Source: Sanguibacter suarezii NBRC 16159
GTDB taxonomy: Bacteria; Actinomycetota; Actinomycetes; Actinomycetales; Cellulomonadaceae
Assembly: GCF_001552735.1 (NCBI RefSeq)
Contig: NZ_BCRT01000009.1
Location: 1 to 61,885, forward strand
Reading direction: 5' to 3'
Length of the DNA: 61,885 bases
Every line of letters starts with the position of its first letter. Within the stretch, counting starts at the first letter, position 1. Below are positions 33,862-43,148 of this stretch, piece after piece. The notes beneath the pieces are model-generated. The model saw only the letters and a program-made list of their open reading frames with translations, was not told the DNA's origin and ran no database searches. Both the position numbers and the translations under genes were made by a program.

Positions 33862-34872
33862 TCACCGCACCCGGACCGCCAGCGCGCGCTGCTGCACGGT
33901 GAAGCGCAGCTGGGAGGCCGTCCCGACGATGTCGCCGTCCGCCTCGACGGCGGTCGGACGGGCCAGGCGCACGGTGATCTGGCGCGCGGTCGCGTAGCGG
34001 AAGCTCTCCGGTGACCGTTCCTCACCCACTGGCGCGCCGGCTGCCAGCGCCTTCGCGCGGTGCCCCAGCCACCGCCCGCCCAGCCAACCCACGGTCCGTG
34101 CGAGGTGGTGGGGGGAGATGGAGACCAGGGTGAGGACGTCGAGCAACCCGTCGTCCACCACGGCGTTGGGCAGGATCGGCAGACCGCCGGCCAGGGTCGA
34201 GCAGCTGCCCACGAGCATGGTGTGCACGGCCGCGTGCACGGGGTGGCCGTCGTCGAGGCGGTACGCGGTGGCCGTGCGACCGCGCCGGAACAGGGACCGG
34301 ACGATGGGCTGGACGTAGGCCGTCCACCCGAGGTGCCGCTTGAGCAGCGGGTCTGCCCCCAGGACCATGTCGGAGTCCACCCCGAACCCGGCCATGACGA
34401 AGAAGGTCTGGCGCCGCACGACCTGATGGTCGCGGGCCAGGGTCACCGTGGCGGCGTCGATCCGCCGGGTGGTGGGCCCCAGCGCGACGAGCGCGGCTGC
34501 CCGCAGGTTGGAGACGGGCAGGGCGAGGTTGCGGGCGAGAAGGTTCGCGGTCCCCACCGGCAGGATGCCCAGCGGCACGTCACCGCCGGTGAGCGCCGCG
34601 CCCACGTCCCGGACCGTCCCGTCGCCCCCGGCAGCCACGACCACCGAGGCCCCGGCGGCCAGTGCGCGTTCCACCAAGGGCTGGGGGTTCGTGCCGGGGG
34701 AGGTCGGTCGCCACGTCGACCGCGGCAGCCCGAGGGCGCGCTCCGCCTGGGCGACAGCAGGGCGCAGCCGGCTCAGGTCCGCCGCGGCGGGGTTGTAGAT
34801 GATGACTGCCGCGCCTGCGGCCCGCGCAGGCGGGTGGGGCCGGGAGCCGACGTCAGGCGAGGGACACCTCAA
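33862..34872 (-). CDS. Diacylglycerol/lipid kinase family protein
   Basis: 336-residue DagK-like catalytic-domain protein. The nucleotide-binding glycine motif AAGGDGTVRDVG (~83) and the substrate block LPVGTANLLARNL are clear. The C-terminal beta-sandwich (VEADGDIVGTASQLRFTVQ) matches the DagK fold. Members phosphorylate diacylglycerol or related lipids. The start is a TTG at 34872, three bases after GGAGG, overlapping the end of the regulator by 20 bases; no ATG or GTG exists in the correct region. It forms a unit with the upstream GAF regulator. Confidence 0.88.
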   Translation of the reverse strand: MRCPSPDVGSRPHPPARAAGAAVIIYNPAAADLSRLRPAVAQAERALGLPRSTWRPTSPGTNPQPLVERALAAGASVVVAAGGDGTVRDVGAALTGGDVPLGILPVGTANLLARNLALPVSNLRAAALVALGPTTRRIDAATVTLARDHQVVRRQTFFVMAGFGVDSDMVLGADPLLKRHLGWTAYVQPIVRSLFRRGRTATAYRLDDGHPVHAAVHTMLVGSCSTLAGGLPILPNAVVDDGLLDVLTLVSISPHHLARTVGWLGGRWLGHRAKALAAGAPVGEERSPESFRYATARQITVRLARPTAVEADGDIVGTASQLRFTVQQRALAVRVR

Positions 34873-36106
34873 GAGCCTCCAGGTGCGCGACGACGCCCGC
34901 CCGCTGGGGCGAGCGAGCCGGCAGCAGGCGCAGGCAGGTGGTCCACAGCGGGGCGTCGTCGGCGCACTCGTCGAGCCGGGCGAAGGCCACGAGGGTGTCC
35001 ACGTCGGCGTCGGCGAGCAGGGACTCGCGCAGGGTGGTGGCCACCTCGGCGCGCAGCGCCTCGATCCCGGGTGCGGCGGACTCCGGGAGGACCGGGCCGG
35101 TGTAGCAGTCCAGCGCCACCCGGTGGGCTCCGCGGTCCAGGCTGGCGAGCACCCGGTGGGCGTCGAGGGTGACGGGACGGGTCAGCCGGTAGGGCCGCGA
35201 CGCCGGGACGAGCTCGGGGACGGTCGCGGCGAGGACCTTGCGCAGGCGCACCATCTCCGCGCGCAGCGTCACCACCGCGGGCCTCCCGTAGACGGCGTAG
35301 GCCAGCTCCTCGGCGCTCAGGCCCCGGTCGTGCCAGGTGAGCAGGGTGAGGATCTCCCCGTGGCGGGCGCTCAGCCGGAGCCGGCGGGGTCCGGCCTCCA
35401 GCACCGCTTCGGTGCGGCCGAGGGCGTGCAGCACCGGCGTGCCTCGTGCGGGGGGCGCCGGCCGCAGGTGGGTGGCGCCGCGCGGGGACGGTGCAGTGGG
35501 ACGCGGGAGGAGGGTGAGGAGCTGGAGCTCTGCCTCGACCGCGGCCACGGTCGCCTCGAGCAGCGGCAGGGCGGCCGGCCCGACGGCGTCAGCGCCGCCG
35601 GTGAGGTCGACCACCCCGATGATGGTCCCCGTCGTGCGGTCCCGGACGGGCACGGCGGAGCAGCTCCACGGGCGGACGGCGGTGTTGAAGTGCTCGGCTC
35701 CCACGATCTGCACGCTGCGCCCCAGTGCCAGCGCGGTGCCGGGGGCGCTCGTGCCAGCCGCGCGCTCGGACCAGTCAGCCCCGGGGACGAAGGCCATCGC
35801 CTCGGCGCGGCGCCGCAGCCCCGGGTCGCCGTCCACCCACAGCAGGCGCCCGTGCTGGTCGCCGACCGCCACGATGAGCCCGCGATCGGTGGTGTGCCGC
35901 ACCAAGAGCTGGTCGATGACGCCCTGCACCCGCGCGAGCGGGTGGTTCGAGCGGCGCTCGCGGAGCTCGTCGTCGGCCAGGTCGACGACGCCAGGGACGG
36001 CATCGGGATCGAGGCGGAAGGCCTGGGACCGGCGCCAGGAGTCCGCGACCACCCGGCGCACCCCGGTGGTCGAGGTGGCGCAGGAGTTGACCCACGGGCT
36101 CAGCAC
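34853..36106 (-). CDS. GAF-domain transcriptional regulator (putative ALDH regulator)
   Basis: 417-residue regulator with an N-terminal signature typical of AcoR-type proteins (VVADSWRRSQAFRLDP; NHPLARVQGVIDQLL). A central GAF sensing domain covers residues ~75-195 (SCSAVPVRDRTTGTIIGVVDLTG). The C-terminal winged-helix-like segment is LSARHGEILTLLTWHDRGLSAEELAYAVYG. It lacks the AAA+ (sigma-54 activator) domain of true AcoR. It begins at GTG 36106, preceded by GGAG seven bases upstream. Its position beside the aldehyde dehydrogenase strongly suggests control of that gene. Confidence 0.78.
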   Translation of the reverse strand: MLSPWVNSCATSTTGVRRVVADSWRRSQAFRLDPDAVPGVVDLADDELRERRSNHPLARVQGVIDQLLVRHTTDRGLIVAVGDQHGRLLWVDGDPGLRRRAEAMAFVPGADWSERAAGTSAPGTALALGRSVQIVGAEHFNTAVRPWSCSAVPVRDRTTGTIIGVVDLTGGADAVGPAALPLLEATVAAVEAELQLLTLLPRPTAPSPRGATHLRPAPPARGTPVLHALGRTEAVLEAGPRRLRLSARHGEILTLLTWHDRGLSAEELAYAVYGRPAVVTLRAEMVRLRKVLAATVPELVPASRPYRLTRPVTLDAHRVLASLDRGAHRVALDCYTGPVLPESAAPGIEALRAEVATTLRESLLADADVDTLVAFARLDECADDAPLWTTCLRLLPARSPQRAGVVAHLEALEVSLA

Positions 36107-36200
36107 ACCGCTCTCCGATCACCTCGGGTGGCCGACTCTGGCCAGGGTCCACCCAATGTATCGACGGCCCCAGGGCCCCGCCACAGGTGCGGCCGGAGGC

Positions 36201-36776
36201 TCAGGGCTCCGGGGTGCACCCGTCGGGCTGGTCGTTCGGGAGCAGCATGGTCCACGCCCACGCCGCCGCGCGCTCGGGGGAGGGGCGGGGGTCCATGTCC
36301 AGCCAGGTGGTCAGGACGCCGACGAGCGAGCCGGTGATCCCGGCTGCCGCGATCTCCAGCGGCAACCCGATCCGGTCGAAGTCGTCGCGGTGGGAGGAGA
36401 CCCCGGTGAGCGCGAGGGCGTGGATGCGGCGGCGCAGCCGGGCGGTGGCGCCGGGGGAGCCGTGGTCGCCGAGCACGCGGCGGTACAGGGCGGCGTTCTC
36501 GGCCATGTGCGTGGCGTACCGGGCGAGCAGCGCGAGCGGGTCGATGTGCAGCATCGCCGGGTCGGCGAGGTCTGCCCCGGCCTGGCGGGCCTGCTCGTCC
36601 AGGGCGTCCGCGAGCAGGGTGTCCTTGTCGGCGTAGTGCTGGTAGAAGGTCGACCGGTTGATCGTGGCCCGGTCGGCGATGTCCGCGACGGAGATGTCGT
36701 CGAGGTCCCGCTCGCGAGCGAGGGAGAGCAGCGCATCCTGGAGGAGGGTGCGCGTGCGAGCGATGCGGGGATCCAT
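36201..36776 (-). CDS. TetR family transcriptional regulator
   Basis: 191-residue repressor with an N-terminal TetR HTH (ISVADIADRATINRSTFYQHYADKDTLLADALDEQ, residues ~22-56) and an unconserved ligand-binding C-terminal domain. It diverges from the MMPL transporter, and a near-palindromic site sits in the gap, so it very likely represses that transporter and is released by the exported compound. Confidence 0.92.
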   Translation of the reverse strand: MDPRIARTRTLLQDALLSLARERDLDDISVADIADRATINRSTFYQHYADKDTLLADALDEQARQAGADLADPAMLHIDPLALLARYATHMAENAALYRRVLGDHGSPGATARLRRRIHALALTGVSSHRDDFDRIGLPLEIAAAGITGSLVGVLTTWLDMDPRPSPERAAAWAWTMLLPNDQPDGCTPEP

Positions 36777-36815
36777 GCCCTCATTGTGTCAGCCCGCGGA
36801 CACATCTGCCACAAC

Positions 36816-36858
36816 TTAAGCAACACGCGTTGCCTAACCCACGTTCGTTGTTTACTGT
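36816..36858 (+). promoter_or_regulatory. MMPL promoter with TetR operator
   Basis: The promoter is TTGCCT (36830-36835), 17 bases, TACTGT (36853-36858). The operator is a 22-bp near-palindrome at 36816-36837 with outer arms TTAAGCAAC and GTTGCCTAA, two base pairs short of perfect. It overlaps the -35, where TetR binding would block polymerase. A possible half-site (GTTCGTTG) lies at 36843-36850. Confidence 0.65.
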
Positions 36859-36939
36859 GGAGACGTCGTCCGATGGTGTGCGACAGCACAGCGCCGTAAC
36901 GCTCACTGCCGGGCTCGCTCGGACGACCAAGGGACCACC

Positions 36940-39225
36940 ATGGCTTCATTTCTCTACCGGGTAGGACGCTTCTCCTTCACCCGCCGCTGGATCGTCCTGA
37001 TCATCTGGCTCGTGGTGCTCGCCGCGGCCGGTGGCGGGGCCCTCGCCTCCGGCATGAAGATGACCGAGGCGATCACCATCCCCGGCACCGAGTCCGCGAA
37101 CGCCCAGGAGATCCTCGAAGACCGCTTCGGCGAGGCCGCGAGCGGGGTCGGCGCAGGGACGGCTGGCTCCGCGGGCAGCGGGACCGTCGTCGACCAGCCC
37201 GCGTCCGCCCGCGTCATCGTCGAGGCGCCTGAGGGCACCAGCCTCATCGACGACGGCGGCCTCGCCGTCGTGCTCGGCACCCTGGCCCCGGTGACCGAGG
37301 CCGCGGACGTCGCCTCGATCTCCGACCCGACGACGGCCGGAACCATCTCCCCGGACGGCGCGGCCGTCTACGTCGACGTCCAGTTCACCGTCCCGGCCGA
37401 CGACGTCCCGGCCGCGACCCTGGACGCCCTCACCGCGGCACAGGACCAGCTCGAGGCCGACGGGTACACCACCGTCCTCTCCGGCGGGCCGTTCACCGAG
37501 CCGCTCGAGCTGCTCTCACCCACCGAGGCCCTCGGCGTGGTCATCGCCCTCCTCGTGCTGCTGGTGACCTTCGGGTCCCTGCTCGCGGCCGGCATGCCGA
37601 TCCTCACCGCGCTGCTCGGGGTCGGGACCGGCCTGGCCGGTGTGCTCGCCTTCTCGGCCGTGGTGACCATCTCCTCCGCGACGCTCACCCTGGCGCTCAT
37701 GCTCGGCCTCGCCGTCGGCATCGACTACGCGCTCTTCCTGCTCTCCCGCCACCGTCAGCAGCTCGCTGAGGGCGTCGACCCGGCCGAGTCCGCCGGGCGC
37801 GCCGTCGGCACCGCCGGCAGCGCGATCGTCTTCGCCGGGCTGACCGTGGTCGTCGCCCTCTGCGGGCTCGCCGTGACCGGCGTGCCGTTCCTGGCGGTCA
37901 TGGGCTTCGCCGCCGCCGCGACCGTGGCCACCGCGGTGCTCATCGCCGTGACCCTGCTGCCCGCCCTCATGGGCTTCGCCGGGACCCGGCTCGTCCCGCG
38001 CGGCCGCGCCGCCGCTCGCGCCCAGCGCTCCACCCAGGCCGAGAACCGGTGGGGCACCCTCATCACGCGCCACCCCGTCTGGACCCTGGTCGCCGGCGTC
38101 CTCGCGCTGGGCATCATCGCGATCCCGGCCACCTCCATGCGCATGGGCCTGCCCGACGCCGGCCAGGAACCCGCCACCTCCAACGAGCGCCAGGCCTACG
38201 ACCTGCTCGCGGAGAACTTCGGTCCCGGCATCAACGGCCCGCTCGTCGTCCTCGTCGACGCCGCGGACAACCCGGCCGGGCTCATGGAGGCGAGCGCGGC
38301 GGTCTCCGAGGCGCTCGCCGGGGTCGAGAACATCGCCTACGTGGCACCGGCTGCCCCCAACGGCGCCGTCGGCGGGATGCTCGGCCCGGACACGCCCGCA
38401 CCGGCCGGCACGCCGGAGGCTGACGCGGCCCTCGTCGTCGTGCTCCCCACCACGGGGCCCAACGACGCCGAGACCGCCGACGTGGTCCACGACATCCGCG
38501 ACCTGCGCACCGAGATCGAAGAGGCGACCGGCACCCAGATCTGGGTGACCGGCGCGGCCGCGGCGAACATCGACATCACCCAGAAGCTCTCCGACGCGCT
38601 GCCGCTGTTCCTGGCGATCGTCGTCGGGCTGGCCCTGGTGCTGCTGCTGGTCGCCTTCCGCTCCATCCTCGTCCCGCTGACCGCGGTGCTGGGCTTCCTG
38701 CTCACCGTGGCCGCGGCCTTCGGTGCCACGACCGCGGTGTACCAGTGGGGATGGCTCTCTGACATCTTCCAGGTCGCCACACCCGCCCCCCTGCTGAGCT
38801 TCATGCCGGTCCTGCTCGTGGGCGTGCTCTTCGGTCTGGCGATGGACTACCAGGTCTTCCTCGTCTCACGGATGCGGGAGGACTTCGTGCACGGTGCCGC
38901 TCCGCTGGTCGCGGTGCGCTCCGGCTACGCCCACGGCGCCCGGGTGGTGCTCGCCGCCGCGCTCATCATGATCGCGGTGTTCTCCAGCTTCGTCTTCTCC
39001 GGCAACACCACGATCGGCCCGATCGCCTTCGCGATGGGCTTCGGGGTGGCTGTGGACGCCCTCGTGGTGCGCATGACGATGATCCCGGCGGTCATGGCGC
39101 TGCTCGGGAGGTCGGCCTGGTGGCTGCCGCGCTGGCTGGACCGCCTGGTCCCCAACGTCGACATCGAGGGCACCTCCCTCGAGCGGGGCGCGACGCCGGT
39201 CGAGTCCGAGCCCGCGCGACCCTGA
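36940..39225 (+). CDS. MMPL/RND-family transporter
   Basis: 761-residue MmpL-like transporter driven by the proton gradient. It has an N-terminal membrane segment (WIVLIIWLVVLAAAGGGALA), a first external domain (~50-190), a block of five membrane segments (LGVVIALLVLLVTFGSLLAAG onward), a second external domain (~390-550) and a second membrane block. The conserved GIDYALFLLSRHRQQ and its counterpart AMDYQVFLVSRMRED carry the Asp-Tyr pair of MMPL pumps. ATG 36940 has AAGGGA upstream. It is likely to export drugs, lipids or other hydrophobic compounds under TetR control. Confidence 0.92.
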   Translation: MASFLYRVGRFSFTRRWIVLIIWLVVLAAAGGGALASGMKMTEAITIPGTESANAQEILEDRFGEAASGVGAGTAGSAGSGTVVDQPASARVIVEAPEGTSLIDDGGLAVVLGTLAPVTEAADVASISDPTTAGTISPDGAAVYVDVQFTVPADDVPAATLDALTAAQDQLEADGYTTVLSGGPFTEPLELLSPTEALGVVIALLVLLVTFGSLLAAGMPILTALLGVGTGLAGVLAFSAVVTISSATLTLALMLGLAVGIDYALFLLSRHRQQLAEGVDPAESAGRAVGTAGSAIVFAGLTVVVALCGLAVTGVPFLAVMGFAAAATVATAVLIAVTLLPALMGFAGTRLVPRGRAAARAQRSTQAENRWGTLITRHPVWTLVAGVLALGIIAIPATSMRMGLPDAGQEPATSNERQAYDLLAENFGPGINGPLVVLVDAADNPAGLMEASAAVSEALAGVENIAYVAPAAPNGAVGGMLGPDTPAPAGTPEADAALVVVLPTTGPNDAETADVVHDIRDLRTEIEEATGTQIWVTGAAAANIDITQKLSDALPLFLAIVVGLALVLLLVAFRSILVPLTAVLGFLLTVAAAFGATTAVYQWGWLSDIFQVATPAPLLSFMPVLLVGVLFGLAMDYQVFLVSRMREDFVHGAAPLVAVRSGYAHGARVVLAAALIMIAVFSSFVFSGNTTIGPIAFAMGFGVAVDALVVRMTMIPAVMALLGRSAWWLPRWLDRLVPNVDIEGTSLERGATPVESEPARP

Positions 39226-39273
39226 CCCTCGTCAGGACCGCACAGGTCCGCCGCTGTCGCGGACCTGTGCGGT
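39221..39273. terminator. Nested hairpins between convergent MMPL and peptidase genes
   Basis: CCTGAC-cctc-GTCAGG (39221-39236) covers both stop codons. A perfect 15-bp stem with a 7-base loop (39237-39251 / 39259-39273) lies within the last codons of the peptidase gene. They probably terminate the MMPL transcript. No T run is visible. Confidence 0.6.
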
Positions 39274-40521
39274 GAGGCGGGAGAGCACGTCACCGGTGCG
39301 CAGCCCGTCGTGCTCGAACTCGTTGGTCACCCAGGTGTGCACGTTGCCCACGGCCGCCGCCGTCTCCAGGCTGAGCCCGGCGTCGACGAACATGTCGTCG
39401 AAGTACACCGCCGCCGCGACCGGCACCTCGTTGGCCGCGATCACGGCGTCGTCGTAGAGCGTGGTCCAGCGCTCGCGCCGAGCGAGCTCGTCGGCCGCGG
39501 CGGCGAAGGGGCGCAGCCCGGCGATCTCGGTGAACATCCACGGGTAGATCATCTCCCCGGTCAGCTGCAGCGGCCGGTGCCCGGGGTCGAAGCCGGGGTG
39601 CTCGGCGCGCTCGGCGTGAGCGGCCCACCCGGTCACCTGGTCGCCGGAGGCGTAGATGGACTCGTGCAGCACCGCGTACAGCGGGTTCTCCCGATAGGAC
39701 GTCAGCGTCATGACCTGGTTGAGGAAGGTGTCGCTCAGCTCGGTCGACCCCGGGTCGAAGGCCTCGTCGACCAGCCAGTGCAGCCGCTCGGGCCCGGGCT
39801 TCATCCCCAGGTCCATCCCCACCGTCTGGAAGCGGTGCACCGAGAGCAGGTCGCCGTCGGGCAGGCGCACGTCGCCGTCCGCCAGCCGGTCGGCGATCCG
39901 CGCCAGCTGCGCGCCGTCGCCGGGAAAACGGGCGAGGAACCGGCGGTTCTTCTCGGCCGTGCGCGGGTAGGTGCGCCGGTAGACCTCGCGGGCGTCGGAG
40001 TGCAGCCCGGGCAGCCCGCCGGTCACGTAGCAGGCGGCAAGTCCCTGTGGCGCCTGGGACAGGTAGGTCAGGGTGAGGAAGCCCCCGTAGCTCTGGCCCA
40101 GGCTCTCCCAGCGGGCGCCGCCGTAGAGGGTCTGGCGCACGTGCTCGGCGTCGGCCACGATGGAGTCCGCGCGGAAGTGGGTGAGGTGCTCGGCCTGCTC
40201 GGCCGGGGTGCCCAGCGCGGCCATCTGAGCGCCGCGCAGCGCGCTCGAGCGGCCGGTGCCGCGCTGGTCGAGCAGAACCACGCGGTGGGTGGCGAGCATG
40301 TGACCGAGCCAGCCGTCCGGGCCGGTCGGGCGGGGCCCCTTGCCGCCGGGGCCGCCCTGCAGGAACACCAGCAGCGGCAGGTCCTCGTGACGCCGCGCCG
40401 GGGCGACCACCTCACGGACGAAGAGCGTCAGCGCGCGGGAGTCGCGGTCGTCGAACCAGTCGAGGGGGACGCTCACCTCGTGGTCGGTGATGTGCATCCC
40501 AGGGACGGTGTAGCTGTTCAC
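39232..40521 (-). CDS. Alpha/beta-hydrolase, proline iminopeptidase family (S33)
   Basis: 429-residue peptidase-like hydrolase. The oxyanion motif is QGGPGGKGPR (~58), then LLDQRGTGRSS and the nucleophile elbow SLGQSYGG with Ser near residue 142. The C-terminal His lies in EFEHDGLRTGDV. It removes N-terminal proline or related residues from peptides, or acts as a non-specific aminopeptidase. ATG 40521 gives MNSYTVPGMHITDHEVSVPLDW, the family's usual opening. The last codons lie within a strong hairpin shared with the MMPL transcript. Confidence 0.88.
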   Translation of the reverse strand: MNSYTVPGMHITDHEVSVPLDWFDDRDSRALTLFVREVVAPARRHEDLPLLVFLQGGPGGKGPRPTGPDGWLGHMLATHRVVLLDQRGTGRSSALRGAQMAALGTPAEQAEHLTHFRADSIVADAEHVRQTLYGGARWESLGQSYGGFLTLTYLSQAPQGLAACYVTGGLPGLHSDAREVYRRTYPRTAEKNRRFLARFPGDGAQLARIADRLADGDVRLPDGDLLSVHRFQTVGMDLGMKPGPERLHWLVDEAFDPGSTELSDTFLNQVMTLTSYRENPLYAVLHESIYASGDQVTGWAAHAERAEHPGFDPGHRPLQLTGEMIYPWMFTEIAGLRPFAAAADELARRERWTTLYDDAVIAANEVPVAAAVYFDDMFVDAGLSLETAAAVGNVHTWVTNEFEHDGLRTGDVLSRLTAQVRDSGGPVRS

Positions 40522-40609
40522 GTGCTCTCCTCGCAGGCTCTGGGCCAGCGTCCGTGGCGCAGGCCCGGGGCAAGCCTATGTCCCTGCCCGCACGGGTCCG
40601 GGGACGGCC

Positions 40610-40640
40610 GTGGCCCGGCTCCCCGAGGGGGCCGGGCCAC
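40610..40640 (-). terminator. Terminator-like hairpin after glpK
   Basis: GTGGCCCGGC and GCCGGGCCAC (40610-40619 / 40631-40640) form a 10-bp stem with inner CCCC-GA-GGGG pairing, between the glpK stop and the downstream peptidase gene. No T run follows on either strand. Confidence 0.65.
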
Positions 40641-40671
40641 AGGTCGTGCTGGTGCTGGTGGTGCTGGGGTG

Positions 40672-42189
<1,518 letters not shown>

Positions 42190-42258
42190 GGGGGAATCCT
42201 TCACTTCGGTGTGCGGGCGAGCCGGCCGCGGCCGGCGGAGATCAGGTCAGGTGGGCGG

Positions 42259-43023
42259 TCAGCCGTAGACGCGGCCGAGAAGACCGGCCAGGACGGCACC
42301 GACCAGCGGGCCGGCGATTGGGACCCAGGCGTATGACCAGTCGCTCGAGCCCTTGCCGCGGATCGGCAGGATGGCGTGAGCGATACGAGGACCGAGGTCA
42401 CGCGCAGGGTTGATGGCGTACCCGGTGGGACCACCGAGGCTCGCGCCGATCCCGACAACCACGAGGGCGACGGCGAGCGGGCCCAGGCCCGAGGGGGTGG
42501 ACCCGGAGACGACCACGAAGAAGACGAGCACGAAGGTCGCGATGACCTCAGTGATGAAGTTCCAGCCGTAGGAGCGGATGGCCGGGCCTGTCGCGAACAC
42601 GCCGAGCTTGGCGGACGGGTCCAGGTCCTCGTCGAAGTGCTTCTTGAAGGCGATGAACACGAGCACGGCACCGATGAACGCACCGATCATCTGTGCGCCG
42701 AAGTACATGAACATGTTGGAGACGGTCGGTTCGATGACGATCTCCGCCTTGCCGCCGGGACCGGTCAGCGTGGCGAAGGGCAGGTCGGCCGAGAACAGAC
42801 CGAGGGTCACCGCCGGGTTGAGGTGTGCGCCGGACTTGAAGGCGACGAACACACCGGCGAAGACCGCGAGGCCCCACCCCCAGTTGATGAGGAGCCAGCC
42901 GCCGTTGAATCCCTTGGACTTGGGAAGCAGGACGGTCGCGACGACACCCCCACCGAGGAGGAGCAGTGTCGCGGTCCCCAGGACCTCCGACCAGAAGGCG
43001 TTAACTAAAATGGAATCCATCAC
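42259..43023 (-). CDS. glpF: Glycerol facilitator (aquaglyceroporin)
   Basis: 254-residue MIP-family channel for glycerol diffusion across the membrane. It has six transmembrane segments and the two NPA boxes, AHLNPAVTLGLF (~68) and YAINPARDLGPR (~206). The extended loop after the second box is normal for GlpF. Its upstream AAAGAGAG is a modest ribosome site. It lies 69 bp before glpK and 125 bp after glpD on one strand. Confidence 0.95.
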   Translation of the reverse strand: MMDSILVNAFWSEVLGTATLLLLGGGVVATVLLPKSKGFNGGWLLINWGWGLAVFAGVFVAFKSGAHLNPAVTLGLFSADLPFATLTGPGGKAEIVIEPTVSNMFMYFGAQMIGAFIGAVLVFIAFKKHFDEDLDPSAKLGVFATGPAIRSYGWNFITEVIATFVLVFFVVVSGSTPSGLGPLAVALVVVGIGASLGGPTGYAINPARDLGPRIAHAILPIRGKGSSDWSYAWVPIAGPLVGAVLAGLLGRVYG

Positions 43024-43055
43024 AGGCTCTCTTTCTTGGTGGACTTCGTTGTCAC

Positions 43056-43083
43056 CTCCTCGCAGCGGCTCTGCTGCGAGGAG
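43056..43083 (-). terminator. Intercistronic hairpin between glpD and glpF
   Basis: CTCCTCGCAGC pairs with GCTGCGAGGAG over 11 bp with a 6-base loop, on the minus strand 5' of glpF. It may attenuate or stabilise the glpD transcript. Confidence 0.7.
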
Positions 43084-43148
43084 TCACGGTCTGGCATGGA
43101 CAGGGATCTGATGCGGGGTGCTGGGGACCGGCGAGCTGGTCAGGTCCG

